The notes under the pieces were generated by a model, which saw nothing but the letters and a program-made list of their open reading frames with translations, had not been told where the DNA came from and searched no databases. The translations under genes were made by a program, and so were the position numbers. Below, piece after piece: positions 52,619 to 61,808 of a stretch of DNA of 64,000 bases. Origin of the DNA: Halorussus aquaticus (GTDB lineage Archaea > Halobacteriota > Halobacteria > Halobacteriales > Haladaptataceae); NCBI RefSeq assembly GCF_024218795.1, contig NZ_CP100400.1:682001-746000 (forward strand). Reading direction: 5' to 3'. Position 1 is the first letter of the stretch; each line of letters starts with the position of its first letter.

Positions 52619-53677
52619 CTACGCCCACGTCTCTCGAATCACGCGAAGCCAGTTGCCCTGCGCGATGGACCGCACCTCGTCGTCGCCGAACCCCCGACGC
52701 CGTATCTCCGCGAGTACGTCCGGAAGCCCGGCCGCGTCGCCGACCGAGTCGATGACGGTCGCGCCGTCGAAGTCCGACCCGAGCGCGACGTGTTCGACGC
52801 CCACACGGTCGGCGACGTACTCGACGTGGTCCGCGAGCGTCGAAATCGGCGTCTCGGGGTCCCCCGCTCCGTCTGGCCGGATTTGACTCGCCGCGAAGGT
52901 GATGCCGACGACGCCGCCGGAGTCGGCCACGGCGTCGAGTTGCTCGTCGGTCAGGTTGCGACTCAGCGGGCAGACGCCGCGGGCGGCCCCGTGGCTCACG
53001 ACCAGGGGGTCGGTCGTGAGTTCGGCGGCGTCTCGGAAGGTGGCCGCCGTGGCGTGGGCGAGGTCCACGAGGACGCCGCGGTCGTTGCAGGCCGCCACGA
53101 GGTCTCGGCCCGCCTCGGTCAGTCCCGGGCCGGTGTCGGGCGTGCCGGGGTACTCGAACCGGACACCGTGACCGAACGCGTTCGGGCGACTCCACACCAA
53201 CCCGACGGAGCGGACTCCCGCGGCGTAGAGGAAATCGAGGTTCGAAAAGTCCGGCGCGACCGCCGCCGCGCCTTCGAGGTGGGGAATCGCCGCGAGGGCG
53301 TCGGGGTCGGCCAGCGCGGCTTCGAGGGCGTCGTACTCGCCGACGACTCGCACCGCGCCGTCCGACTCGGCCGCGACGCGGTGGAGGCGCGCCAGCGCGT
53401 CGTAGGTGAACGACTTGGCGCGCTCGTGGTCCACGGCGGGCGGCAGGTCCGTCTCGTACCCCTCGTCGGTCTCGGTGCGCTCGTACTCGTAGCCGTCGTT
53501 CGGGACGAACACGGCGAAGAAGCTCCCGCCGAGGTTCCCCTCGCGCGCTCGCGGCAGGTCCACGTGGCCCGATTCGCTCCGCTCGAAGAACGAGCGGCCG
53601 CCGCCGCGCTCTTCGAGGTGGAGGTCCAGCAGGGTGTCGTTGTGGCCGTCGAAGACGCGAATCCCGGAGTCGGTCAT
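52619..53677 (-). CDS. Membrane dipeptidase (M19) family peptidase
   Basis: A 352-residue M19 zinc dipeptidase. FDGHNDTLLD (His12, Asp14) is the first metal site; HLEGAAAV contains the bridging Glu; VLVDLAHATAATFRDAAELT, then PLVVSHGAARGVC carry later His ligands, and ALGSDFDGA the last Asp. It would hydrolyse dipeptides or related amides in the cytoplasm (no signal peptide). The related haloarchaeal enzymes are usually annotated membrane dipeptidase. Divergent from the methyltransferase at 53691. Confidence 0.88.
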   Translation of the reverse strand: MTDSGIRVFDGHNDTLLDLHLEERGGGRSFFERSESGHVDLPRAREGNLGGSFFAVFVPNDGYEYERTETDEGYETDLPPAVDHERAKSFTYDALARLHRVAAESDGAVRVVGEYDALEAALADPDALAAIPHLEGAAAVAPDFSNLDFLYAAGVRSVGLVWSRPNAFGHGVRFEYPGTPDTGPGLTEAGRDLVAACNDRGVLVDLAHATAATFRDAAELTTDPLVVSHGAARGVCPLSRNLTDEQLDAVADSGGVVGITFAASQIRPDGAGDPETPISTLADHVEYVADRVGVEHVALGSDFDGATVIDSVGDAAGLPDVLAEIRRRGFGDDEVRSIAQGNWLRVIRETWA

Positions 53678-53690
53678 TGGTGAACGGGAG

Positions 53691-54458
53691 GTGTGCGGAG
53701 GACTGTCAAACTATCGGAGGGGAGCGACCCGCATCGACACCCAGCAGTTATCAGGTACCCGCCAGAAGTTGCTCCTCGTGCAGACGTTCCTCACCCTCGA
53801 ACACGACCGGGAGACCGACATCCCGGCCGAGTACGACGACGTGCGGACGCCGGAGGCGTACGTTCGACACTTCCTCCGGGAGTTCTCCGAGTCGGGCGAC
53901 ACCGTCTTCGACCCCTTCGCCGGATTCGGGACCACCCTCACGGTCGCCGAGGAACTGGGTCGAGTGCCGTACGGTGTCGAGTACGAGGAGGACCGGGTCG
54001 AACTCGTCCGCGACCGAATCGACCGCCCAGAGAACGTCCGACGGGCCAGCGCGCTCGACCTCGACTTCGACCGATTCCCGGCGTTCGACTGCTGTCTCAC
54101 CTCGCCGCCGTACATGGAGCGGTCGATGGCGGTGAACCCCTTCCGGAACTACGCGGCCGAGAGCGAGAGCGACTACGAGGCGTACCTCGCCGACCTCACC
54201 GACCTGTTCGCCAGACTGGCCGACCACGCGGCCGCCGACGCTACTGTCCTCGTGGATATCTCGAACATGAAGCACGAGGAGAGGGTGACGACGCTGGCGT
54301 GGGACGTGGCCGATGCCGTCTCCGAGTCGCTGCGCTTCGAAGGCGAGGTAGTCGTCGGATGGGAGGGCGAGGAGCAGACCGAGCGGGACGGCGGAACCTA
54401 CGGCTACGGCTACGACCACAGTTACTGTCTGGTCTTCCGGGCCGACGGGACCGAGTGA
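53691..54458 (+). CDS. N4/N6-type DNA methyltransferase-like protein
   Basis: A protein of about 255 residues with amino-methyltransferase motifs: FDPFAGFGTTLTVAEELG (SAM motif I) and CLTSPPYMER (motif IV, TSPPY), in the order I then IV. There is no separate target recognition domain of obvious size. The start is uncertain: ATG 53634 would overlap the divergent dipeptidase start, so GTG 53691 is given; GTG 53778 is also possible. No restriction enzyme gene is adjacent, so it may be an orphan methylase or act on RNA. Confidence 0.78.
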   Translation: MCGGLSNYRRGATRIDTQQLSGTRQKLLLVQTFLTLEHDRETDIPAEYDDVRTPEAYVRHFLREFSESGDTVFDPFAGFGTTLTVAEELGRVPYGVEYEEDRVELVRDRIDRPENVRRASALDLDFDRFPAFDCCLTSPPYMERSMAVNPFRNYAAESESDYEAYLADLTDLFARLADHAAADATVLVDISNMKHEERVTTLAWDVADAVSESLRFEGEVVVGWEGEEQTERDGGTYGYGYDHSYCLVFRADGTE

Positions 54459-54494
54459 CCGCTTCGCTCGATTCCGTCCGAGTAAATCGCCGAC

Positions 54495-55865
54495 TCAGAA
54501 CTCGTACTCGTCTTCGCGGAACTGGACGTACTTGCCCTTCCTGTACTTGCGCTTGACCGTCTTGTACTTCGTGACGAGTTTCGCGCCCGTCAAACCGGAC
54601 GAGAGTTTGTACTTCAGGAGTCCGCCCTCGCCCTCGTCGGCGAGCAGGTCGCTCGCCATCGAGAACGTCCGGTCCCAGTCGTCGGGACCGTAGTCGGCCA
54701 CGATATCGGCGAAGGTGACGTTCCGGGTTATCTCGTCGCCGATGGCCTCTTTCCAGCGGTCGTTGTAGGCGTCGAGGCGGCCCTTTCCGGCGAGTTCGCC
54801 CGCTATCGCCCCGGTCCGGACCGCGACGTGGTAGCCGCCCTCGTGGAACGCCGAGGTGGTCCCCATCGCGCCGCCGACGACGGCGACGTTGGCCGCCGTG
54901 GGCGAGTCGACGGGTCGCGTGGAGGAGATGGGGTAGGTCTCGGTCCCGCCGCTCTTGCCGCGGTCCTCGACCAGCGGGAAGTCGCTCGGGTCGTACTCGT
55001 CGCCGTACTCGCGTTCGAGCAGTCGCTCGATGTACTCGGCGGGTCGGGGCAGGGCGTCGTCCTCGGGTCGGAGGAGGTCGTAGGATTCGGGGTCGTCCAC
55101 GTCGTCGAGGGTCATCCCGATGGGCATCGTGAGACCGACGCGAGCGACCGTCCCGTCGTTGGGGAACACCCACGGGTAGGCCGTCTCGCCCGGCATCACG
55201 CCCCACCAGAACTTGAGCGAACTGTCGTCGAACAGTTCCTCGGGGAACTCCCGGTACTCCTGATACGCGATGTGGTTGGCCGTGTTCGGGGCCATCACGT
55301 CCGAGACCTTGCGGTCGTCGGGCGAGAGTCGGTCCAGCACGCGCATCGTGACCTGTCGCTGTGGACCGTCGGCCAGCACGAGGTAGTCGGCCTCGATTTC
55401 CTCACCGTCGGAGAGCTGGAGGGTGTGGGTCGGCGACCCCGTGAGGTCGGTCTCCACGTCGGTGACGCCGACGCCCACGCGGTACTCCGCCCCGGCCCGC
55501 TCGGCCCGGTCGCGGAGCCAGTCGTCCATCCGCGGCCGGTCGAAGGTGAAGCCGAACCCGTCGTAGGAGGACTCGATGCCCGTGTCCTCCATGACGCAGT
55601 CCTCGTTCGGACCGAGGAACTCGGTCCGGTCCAACTCCCGGAGGACGACGTGGTCGGGAATCTCCTCGAACGGGATGTCCATGATGTCCACCCAGTAGTC
55701 GAGCATCCCGGCGGCGTCCGTCGAGTCCGGTCCCAACTCCTCGCGGTCGGCGCGCGGAACGCCCTTCTCGACGAGGAGTGCGTCGGCCCCCTGTTCGGTG
55801 GCCGCCCGCGCGGCGGACGTCCCGGCCGGACCGCCACCGACGATTGCAACGTCGACTCGCTTCAT
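54495..55865 (-). CDS. Geranylgeranyl reductase family FAD-dependent oxidoreductase
   Basis: A 456-residue flavoprotein. VAIVGGGPAGTSAARAATEQG binds FAD, FDRPRMDDWLRDRAERAG is typical of geranylgeranyl reductases, FWWGVMPGETAYPWVFP is close to their YxWxFP motif, and VAVVGGAMGTTSAFHEGGYHVAVRTG is the second FAD motif. Family members saturate isoprenoid chains of archaeal lipids or quinones. It is longer than the classical lipid reductase (about 400) and has a basic, Lys-rich C-terminus (YKTVKRKYRKGKY), perhaps for membrane contact. Confidence 0.87.
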   Translation of the reverse strand: MKRVDVAIVGGGPAGTSAARAATEQGADALLVEKGVPRADREELGPDSTDAAGMLDYWVDIMDIPFEEIPDHVVLRELDRTEFLGPNEDCVMEDTGIESSYDGFGFTFDRPRMDDWLRDRAERAGAEYRVGVGVTDVETDLTGSPTHTLQLSDGEEIEADYLVLADGPQRQVTMRVLDRLSPDDRKVSDVMAPNTANHIAYQEYREFPEELFDDSSLKFWWGVMPGETAYPWVFPNDGTVARVGLTMPIGMTLDDVDDPESYDLLRPEDDALPRPAEYIERLLEREYGDEYDPSDFPLVEDRGKSGGTETYPISSTRPVDSPTAANVAVVGGAMGTTSAFHEGGYHVAVRTGAIAGELAGKGRLDAYNDRWKEAIGDEITRNVTFADIVADYGPDDWDRTFSMASDLLADEGEGGLLKYKLSSGLTGAKLVTKYKTVKRKYRKGKYVQFREDEYEF

Positions 55866-55886
55866 ACCCCTACGGTTCCGCGCCGG

Positions 55887-55895
55887 GTATTAAAG
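55887..55895 (-). promoter_or_regulatory. TATA element of the geranylgeranyl reductase gene
   Basis: Minus strand CTTTAATAC at 22-30 bases upstream of ATG 55865. Confidence 0.55.
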
Positions 55896-56039
55896 AATTG
55901 ACCTTCCGAGTTCGTGGCAGTACGGCGCGGGATTTTCGCCGAATCCTGTCGGACGAATATCCGGTCCGGTGCAGGGGCCGCCGTCGGCCGCGCTGTCCCG
56001 ACTCGAAGTCGGTGGCGGCGTCCGCTACCGACACGCGGC

Positions 56040-56048
56040 GATTTATCC
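56040..56048 (+). promoter_or_regulatory. TATA element for enoyl-CoA hydratase
   Basis: GATTTATCC is 24-32 bases before ATG 56072. Confidence 0.55.
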
Positions 56049-56071
56049 GTTCCGGCGACAGATACTCACAC

Positions 56072-56860
56072 ATGAGCGACACCGAACACGTCACCGTCGA
56101 GCGAACCGACGCCGTCGCCCGAATCACGCTGGACCGCCCCGAGACGCACAACGCCCTCGACGCCGACGCCGCCGCGGAGTTACAGGCCGCGGTGGAGTCG
56201 GTCGCGGACGACCCCGCGGTCAGGTGCATCGTCCTCGCCGGAATCGAGGGCGCGTACTGCACCGGCGCGGACCTCTCGGGCATGGACGGTACCCGCGAGG
56301 ACGCCCGCAGACTCCGGCGCATCGCCACGCGACTCCACGCCGCGGTCGGTCACCTCGCCGGGGTCAGAAAACCCGTCGTCGCCGGGGTGAACGGCGTGGC
56401 CGCGGGCGGCGGGTTGGGTCTCGCGCTCTGCGCCGACATCGTGGTGGCAAGCGACGACGCCCGGTTCGAGTTCGCCTACCCCCGAATCGGTCTCTCCGGC
56501 GACGGGGGTTCGACCTACTTCCTGCCCCGACTCGTGGGACTGCGGAAGGCCAAGGAGATAGCACTACTCGACGAACCCATCGCCGCCGACGAGGCGGTCG
56601 AGATGGGTCTCGCGACCGAAGCGGTCGAGTCCGACTCATTCGAGCACCGACTCGCGGCGCTCGCGACCGACCTCGCCGACGGCCCGACGAAGGCCTACGG
56701 CGCGACCAAGCGCCTGCTGGCCGAGAGCTACGGTCGGCGCTTGCCCGCCCAGATGGCTGCCGAGAGCGACGCTATCACTCGACTCGCCGCGACGGAGGAC
56801 TACGCGGCCGGACTCGCCGCGTTCGGCGAGGACGAGGACGCCACGTTCGAGGGTCGCTGA
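56072..56860 (+). CDS. Enoyl-CoA hydratase/isomerase family protein
   Basis: A 262-residue crotonase-fold enzyme. It has ARITLDRPETHNALDADAAA, YCTGADLSGMDG (oxyanion loop), GVNGVAAGGGLGLALCADIV, RIGLSGDGGSTYFLPRLVG and a C-terminal helical region. The Glu usually found at the first catalytic site after GLSG appears as Asp/Gly here (GLSGDGGST), a pattern common in isomerase-like members such as PaaG. Substrate unknown. It is a single gene, convergent with a peptidase. Confidence 0.88.
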   Translation: MSDTEHVTVERTDAVARITLDRPETHNALDADAAAELQAAVESVADDPAVRCIVLAGIEGAYCTGADLSGMDGTREDARRLRRIATRLHAAVGHLAGVRKPVVAGVNGVAAGGGLGLALCADIVVASDDARFEFAYPRIGLSGDGGSTYFLPRLVGLRKAKEIALLDEPIAADEAVEMGLATEAVESDSFEHRLAALATDLADGPTKAYGATKRLLAESYGRRLPAQMAAESDAITRLAATEDYAAGLAAFGEDEDATFEGR

Positions 56861-56893
56861 CCGGAGTCTCTCGCGGCTACTTTTCGGACCGAC

Positions 56894-58753
56894 CTACTCC
56901 GCGTCGCCCGGACGGTGGGGCCGACTGCTCCCGTCGTCGGGGTCGATTTCGAGGTACTTGGCGAACAAGTCGGCGACCCGCGAGTAGGCGTCGAAAACGT
57001 TCTCGCGCTTCAGGAAGCCGTGTGGCTCGTCCTCGTAGCGCTGGAACTCGTAGCGCTTGCCGTGTCGCTCCAACTCCTCGACCAGTTGCTCGGACTGGCT
57101 GACGGGGACGCGAGCGTCCTCCTCGCCGTGGAGGACGAGCAGCGGCACGTCGATGTCGGGGACCGACCGAATCGGACTCGCCTCGCGGTAGTTGTCGATG
57201 TCGGTCGCGGGGAAGCCCAGTTCGCGCTTCATCAGTCGCCAGCCCACGTCGTCGGTGTCGTCCGCGAACGTCTCGTAGTCGTAGACGCCGTAGAAGGCCG
57301 CTCCGGCGTCGAAGCGGTCGGTCCTTCCGAGCGCGTTGACCGTCATCAGGCCGCCGCCGCTCCCGCCGAAGATGCCCGCCCGGTCGGGGTCCACCGCGTC
57401 GTAGGCGTCCGCGAGCGCGTCCGCCGCGTTCACCACGTCGTCGAGGTCGCCCTCGCCCCACGCGAAGTCGTTGCGGTTCCGGAACTCCCGGCCGAACCCG
57501 CTGGACCCGCGGTAGTTGGGTTCTATCACGGCGAACCCCTGCGCGGCGAAGTACTGGGCGCGGTGGTTGAACTCGTAGCCGTCGAACGCGGTGGGACCGC
57601 CGTGGGGGTGGACGAGCAGGGGAACCGAGTCGGGGTCGGCCCGTTCGTGGCCCTCCGGGAGGTAGACCATCGCGTGAATCTCGACCCCGTCCGTCGAATC
57701 GTAGGTAATCGCCTCCGGTTCTACGAACCGGGCGTCGAGACCCGCGGGCGGTCGGCCGGTCACGCGCTCGCCGGTCGAGAGGTTGCGGACTTCCGGGGGC
57801 GTGGTCGGGTCCGCGGCGACAGCGAGAACGTCGCCGTCCCGCCACTCGGGGAAGTAGCGGTCGCCGGAAGCGTCGGTCATGGTTTCGCTCTCGCCCGAGT
57901 CACGTGAGACGGTCCGGACGCTCACGTCGCCCCGCCGCGTCGCCGTGACCGCGAGGGTCTCTCCCGCGGCGTCCCACGAGGGCGCGCCGAAGTCGGTCCC
58001 GCGCTCGGCCAGCAGTCGCTCGGGGTCGGCGCGGTCCGGGCCGGTGACGTAGAGCGCGTCGAACCCGCTCCCGTCGTGGACGAACGCGAGTTCGTCCGAG
58101 TCGGGGCGCGGCCGCGGCGCGTAGGCGTTGACCGACTCCTCGGCGAAAACCGGTTCGACCTCACCGTCGCGGGTCACGCGGACGACCTGGCTCGCGCGGT
58201 CCGACAGGTCGCGGTGGCGCGTCCGGACGGCGTAGAGCGCGCCGTCGCCGCCCCATTGGGGGTCGGCGTAGAGGAACTCGTCGTCGCGCAGGACCTCGAC
58301 GCGGCGGCCGTCCGCGGCGGCGACGGCGAGGGACCCCGGCGACCAGTTGTCGGTCACGAACGCGATTTCGTCGCCGCCGGGCGAGAACCGGGGCTGAGAG
58401 TCGAGCGCATCGTGGTTCGTGACGCGACGCTTCTCGCCCATCTCGGTGTCTACGGTCCAGACGGAGAGGCCCTCCCCGTCCTCACCGGCGTAGGCGATGG
58501 CGTCGCCCTCGGGGTGCCAGTCGAACCACCGCGTGTCGAGGTGGGTGTAGCGCTGGGCGAGGACGCCTCTGCTGGTGAGCGTTCTGGTCTCGTCGCCGTC
58601 TCTCAACAGGAGGTTCGTCCGATGCTCGCGGCTCTCGGCGTAGACGAGGCGGTCGCCGCCGGGTTCCGCCACGACTTGCTCGGCCGTCTCGGCGGTCGCG
58701 GCGTCGGCCAGCAGGTCGTCGGTCGCGGTGTCGCGCAGGTCGCGTCGATACAT
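56894..58753 (-). CDS. S9 family peptidase (prolyl oligopeptidase/acylaminoacyl peptidase type)
   Basis: A 619-residue serine peptidase. The first 370 residues are a WD-type beta-propeller (repeats such as RRVTNHDALDSQPRFSPGGDE). The C-terminal alpha/beta hydrolase has LLVHPHGGPTAFDGYEF, nucleophile Ser in GIFGGSGGGLM, Asp in VLHGEEDARVP and His in EDEPHGFLKRE. No signal peptide, so it should cleave short peptides in the cytoplasm. Length is typical for acylaminoacyl peptidases. Confidence 0.92.
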   Translation of the reverse strand: MYRRDLRDTATDDLLADAATAETAEQVVAEPGGDRLVYAESREHRTNLLLRDGDETRTLTSRGVLAQRYTHLDTRWFDWHPEGDAIAYAGEDGEGLSVWTVDTEMGEKRRVTNHDALDSQPRFSPGGDEIAFVTDNWSPGSLAVAAADGRRVEVLRDDEFLYADPQWGGDGALYAVRTRHRDLSDRASQVVRVTRDGEVEPVFAEESVNAYAPRPRPDSDELAFVHDGSGFDALYVTGPDRADPERLLAERGTDFGAPSWDAAGETLAVTATRRGDVSVRTVSRDSGESETMTDASGDRYFPEWRDGDVLAVAADPTTPPEVRNLSTGERVTGRPPAGLDARFVEPEAITYDSTDGVEIHAMVYLPEGHERADPDSVPLLVHPHGGPTAFDGYEFNHRAQYFAAQGFAVIEPNYRGSSGFGREFRNRNDFAWGEGDLDDVVNAADALADAYDAVDPDRAGIFGGSGGGLMTVNALGRTDRFDAGAAFYGVYDYETFADDTDDVGWRLMKRELGFPATDIDNYREASPIRSVPDIDVPLLVLHGEEDARVPVSQSEQLVEELERHGKRYEFQRYEDEPHGFLKRENVFDAYSRVADLFAKYLEIDPDDGSSRPHRPGDAE

Positions 58754-58835
58754 GGGTGTGGTATGCCGTGACCCGGGTTTATCTTTCAGGGTAGCGGAGA
58801 ATCGGCCACTTTGTTCCCTTGATTTATTGTCGGTA

Positions 58836-58845
58836 AGTTATATTG
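58836..58845 (+). promoter_or_regulatory. TATA element for the small secreted protein
   Basis: AGTTATATTG, 19-28 bases before ATG 58864, supports a leaderless transcript from that start. Confidence 0.6.
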
Positions 58846-58863
58846 TATGGCCGGGTGTTACCT

Positions 58864-59106
58864 ATGAACAAGAAACTGCTCGTCGCGGTCGTCGCACTCG
58901 GACTCCTAGTCGGACTGACCGGGCAAGTCGGAGCGACGGTATCGACGGACGGCTGTCTCTCCAAAGCGCACAGCACCGAACACTGTGATAGCTCGATAAC
59001 GCTGGTCTCGAACGACCTCGTGAACGAAGAGGGCGACCTGTCGGTCGTCGTGACGGGGGAAGACCAATTCTGCGACGCTGAGAAGATAGGAGGCAGCAAG
59101 TGTTAG
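58864..59106 (+). CDS. Small secreted protein with four cysteines
   Basis: An 80-residue precursor. KKLLVAVVALGLLVGLTGQVGA is a Sec-type signal peptide with a probable cleavage after VGA (about residue 25). The mature part of about 55 residues holds four Cys in two pairs: DGCLSKAHSTEHC near its start and FCDAEKIGGSKC at the very end, with SSITLVSNDLVNEEGDLSVVVTG between. Two disulfides are likely. No lipobox is present. I do not recognise the family. Confidence 0.75.
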   Translation: MNKKLLVAVVALGLLVGLTGQVGATVSTDGCLSKAHSTEHCDSSITLVSNDLVNEEGDLSVVVTGEDQFCDAEKIGGSKC

Positions 59107-59230
59107 AACAGAGGCGGAGCACATCCATCCCTGACGTAGCGGGTGGACTGTTCGGTCGTCGGTAGAAGACGGCGATACCGACGAAACGTCGTCCTCTCTT
59201 CCGGTCGCGGGATGGAGTTTCGAACCGAAA

Positions 59231-59240
59231 CTCTATTACT
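59231..59240 (+). promoter_or_regulatory. TATA element for the amidohydrolase gene at 59263
   Basis: CTCTATTACT, 23-32 bases before GTG 59263. It lies inside the frame that would be used by the alternative ATG 59212 start, which argues for the GTG. Confidence 0.5.
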
Positions 59241-59262
59241 CACACTTCCTGACCTACGAGTC

Positions 59263-60465
59263 GTGCGAGCAATCGTCAATGGGACGGTCCACACGGTTTT
59301 GGAGCGCGGCACGATAGACGGCGGGACGGTGCTGGTCGAGGACGGCGAGATTTCGGCGGTCGGTCCGGACGACGAGGTGGAGATTCCGGACGACGCCGAC
59401 GTGTTCGACGCCGAGGGCCACCACGTCACCCCCGGACTCGTCGACGCCCACAGTCACGCCGGAATGGCCGAGTGGGGCGAACCCGAGGACGGCGACTTCA
59501 ACGAGGTGTCCGACCCCGTGACGCCCCACGTCAACGCGCTCGACGGGTTCCACCCGCGCGACGAGGAACTCCGGCACGCGTTTCAGGGCGGCGTCACGAC
59601 CGTCTCGGCCCGGATGGGGAGCGCGAACGTAATCGGGGGCGTCATCTGCTCGATGAAGACCTACGGCGACGTCGCCGACCGGATGCTCGTCCGCGAGGAC
59701 GGCATGAAGGCGGCGTTCGGCGAGAACCCCAAGCGGTTCCACGGCGACCAGAAGGACCGCCAGCCATCGACTCGGCCCGGCGTCGCGGCCACGCTCCGGC
59801 AGGCGCTGATGGAGGCCGAGGACTACGTCGAACGACGCGAGAACGCTCGCGACGAGGGCGACCCCTTCGAGCGCGACTTGGGCATGGAGAACCTCGCCCG
59901 CGTCGTGGAAGGCGACCTGCCACTTCGGGTCCACGCCCACCGCGCCGACGACATCGCCACGGTGTTCCGCATCGCCGACGAGTTCGGCATCGAGAATCTC
60001 TCCATCGAACACGCGACGGAGGGCCACGTCCTCGCCGAGGAGTTCGTCGAGCGCGACGTGCCCGCCGTAGTCGGCCCGACCATCTCGTCGGCCAGCAAGT
60101 ACGAACTCCGGAACATCACCTTCGAGACGCCGGGCATCCTCCACGAGGCGGGCGTGAAGGTCGCCATCCAGACCGACGCGCCGGTGCTCCCGCAGGAGCA
60201 TCTCGACGTCTGCGTCGGTCTCGCGGTCCGCGAGGGGCTTCCGGCGGACGTGGCGCTCCGGACCGTCACGCGGAACCCGGCCGAGATTCTGGGCATCGAG
60301 GACCGCGTGGGAACCCTCGAAGCGGACACCGACGCCGACCTCGTAGTCTGGGACGGACCGATGTTCGAGTTGGACTCCGACGCACGGCAGGTGTTCGTGG
60401 AGGGCGAACGAGTCTACGACAGCGAGCGCGACGACGTGGACCCCCGCGAGGAGTACGCGTGGTAG
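59263..60465 (+). CDS. Amidohydrolase family protein (imidazolonepropionase-like)
   Basis: A 400-residue metal-dependent hydrolase. Metal ligands appear in VDAHSHAGM (HxH), a Lys in GGVICSMKTYG may bridge, LRVHAHRADDI and SIEHATEGH give the later His, and VAIQTDAPVLP the catalytic Asp; LGIEDRVGTLEADTDADLVVWDG closes the sandwich domain. The group includes imidazolonepropionases and prolidase-like amidohydrolases; substrate unknown. GTG 59263 was preferred to ATG 59212 because a TATA element lies about 28 bases before it and the homology starts there. Confidence 0.87.
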   Translation: MRAIVNGTVHTVLERGTIDGGTVLVEDGEISAVGPDDEVEIPDDADVFDAEGHHVTPGLVDAHSHAGMAEWGEPEDGDFNEVSDPVTPHVNALDGFHPRDEELRHAFQGGVTTVSARMGSANVIGGVICSMKTYGDVADRMLVREDGMKAAFGENPKRFHGDQKDRQPSTRPGVAATLRQALMEAEDYVERRENARDEGDPFERDLGMENLARVVEGDLPLRVHAHRADDIATVFRIADEFGIENLSIEHATEGHVLAEEFVERDVPAVVGPTISSASKYELRNITFETPGILHEAGVKVAIQTDAPVLPQEHLDVCVGLAVREGLPADVALRTVTRNPAEILGIEDRVGTLEADTDADLVVWDGPMFELDSDARQVFVEGERVYDSERDDVDPREEYAW

Positions 60466-60553
60466 CGTAGCGGCCGTGTTCGTCCTGCCTCGGCCGATTC
60501 TCGGCACGACGAACAGAACACTCATATGCTGAGAGACAGGTACATCGTGACGA

Positions 60554-60820
60554 ATGTCGCCGTCCCCTCCGTTCCTCGACCCGAAGACGGGCGCGATAGA
60601 CTGGAAGCAGGTGCTCCGCGAGGCGATTCCGCTCGCCCGTCTCGTCGGACTGTTCGTCGCCGTCTCCCTCGTCCCGTTCGCCTTCGTCTTTCTCTTCGAG
60701 GACAACTCGGCCCTCAGAGCGATGTTCACGGTGGCGACGCAGTTCGTCTTGGCGGTCGGGTCCGGCGTCGTGCTGATGTACGTTATCTCGCGGGGGATTC
60801 GACTGGCCGACGAGCAGTAG
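60554..60820 (+). CDS. Small membrane protein of unknown function
   Basis: An 88-residue protein with two membrane helices, LARLVGLFVAVSLVPFAFVFLF and FTVATQFVLAVGSGVVLMYVI, preceded by FLDPKTGAIDWKQVLREAIP. The sequence looks like a conserved haloarchaeal small membrane protein; no function is evident. It lies between the amidohydrolase gene and another membrane protein gene on the same strand, about 90 bases from each. Confidence 0.7.
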   Translation: MSPSPPFLDPKTGAIDWKQVLREAIPLARLVGLFVAVSLVPFAFVFLFEDNSALRAMFTVATQFVLAVGSGVVLMYVISRGIRLADEQ

Positions 60821-60913
60821 ACTCCGACGGCGACGCTCGAAGGCCGCCCGCGACGAACGTCGTCCCGCGGACCAACCTATTTGTCGGTTCGCCGATTACT
60901 CCCTGCGACACGC

Positions 60914-61486
60914 ATGAGTCGGACCACGCGGACCGCGGTGGCGAACACGGTCGAACGCGCCGTCCGGTGGGGCATCGTCGCCGTTTTCGGGGAGGGTCTT
61001 CGGCGGCGGAATCCGGGTGCCGCCGTGAACGCCGTCGGCGCACTCGCCGCCACCTTCCTTCCGGACGCCGTCGAACGCGGGTACGGCGTGGCGTTCCGCC
61101 CGTGGCAACGCGTCTACACCGCCGTCGCGATGCTGGCCCACGCCGTCGGGATGCTCGGACCGTACGACGACACGTGGTGGTGGGACCACGTCACGCACAC
61201 GCTCTCGGCGACGCTCCTCGGCGGCGTCGTCCACGCCGCCGCCCGTCGCCACGGGCGCGACCCCCGTCCGCGGGTTCTCGCCGCCATCGTCTGCGCCGGT
61301 CTCGTCTGGGAACTGCTGGAGTACGTCGTCCACGCGGTCAGTCGCCGCCTCGGTATCGAACCCCTGCTCGTCCAGTACAGCGCGGCGGACACCCTGCTGG
61401 ACGTGGTGTTCGACCTGCTGGGCGCGCTCCTCGTCCTCGCGTTCGGCGACCGCTTCCTCCGGAACTTCGTCCCCGACGCGGAGTAG
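60914..61486 (+). CDS. Membrane protein with WDHxTH motif
   Basis: A 190-residue membrane protein with about four helices. The notable part is WWWDHVTHTLSATLLGGVVHA followed by VLAAIVCAGLVWELLEYVVH and AADTLLDVVFDLLGALLVLAF. The DxxTH...WExxEY...DxxxDxxxG pattern recalls the DUF2238 family of membrane proteins and could bind a metal. ATG 60914 was used. Function unknown. Confidence 0.75.
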   Translation: MSRTTRTAVANTVERAVRWGIVAVFGEGLRRRNPGAAVNAVGALAATFLPDAVERGYGVAFRPWQRVYTAVAMLAHAVGMLGPYDDTWWWDHVTHTLSATLLGGVVHAAARRHGRDPRPRVLAAIVCAGLVWELLEYVVHAVSRRLGIEPLLVQYSAADTLLDVVFDLLGALLVLAFGDRFLRNFVPDAE

Positions 61487-61808
61487 ACCGGCGACAGCGC
61501 GTGCCGACCTGCGGTCGTCCCCCCGCGCTCTTGACTGGCAGGTCATCCGCGCCACCATGGGCTTTTCGGAGACGAACCTCGACTTCTCGGAGATTTCGGT
61601 CTCGACGCTGGTGCTGTACGGCGAGAACGAATTGGGGTTCGTCAAGCGCCACGTTCCAAGGTTGGCGGACGAGATTCCGAACGTGACGGTTCGGGAGGTT
61701 CCGGGTGCTGGCCACGCCTCGAACCTCGACAACCCGGAGTTCTTCACAGGCGCACTCCGGGAATTCCTCGCGGCGCACGTCTCGCAAAACAGGCGACCAC
61801 TCACGTAA
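61487..61808 (+). pseudogene. C-terminal remnant of an alpha/beta hydrolase
   Basis: The only in-frame ATG (61557) opens 83 residues, but hydrolase-like sequence in the same frame extends further upstream (RALDWQVIRATMGFSE). The remnant has STLVLYGENELGFVKRHVPRL and the catalytic-His region GAGHASNLDNPEFF, then REFLAAHVS. The nucleophile-Ser half, some 180 residues, is missing. It ends at TAA 61806-61808, exactly where AT-rich DNA begins. Confidence 0.75.
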
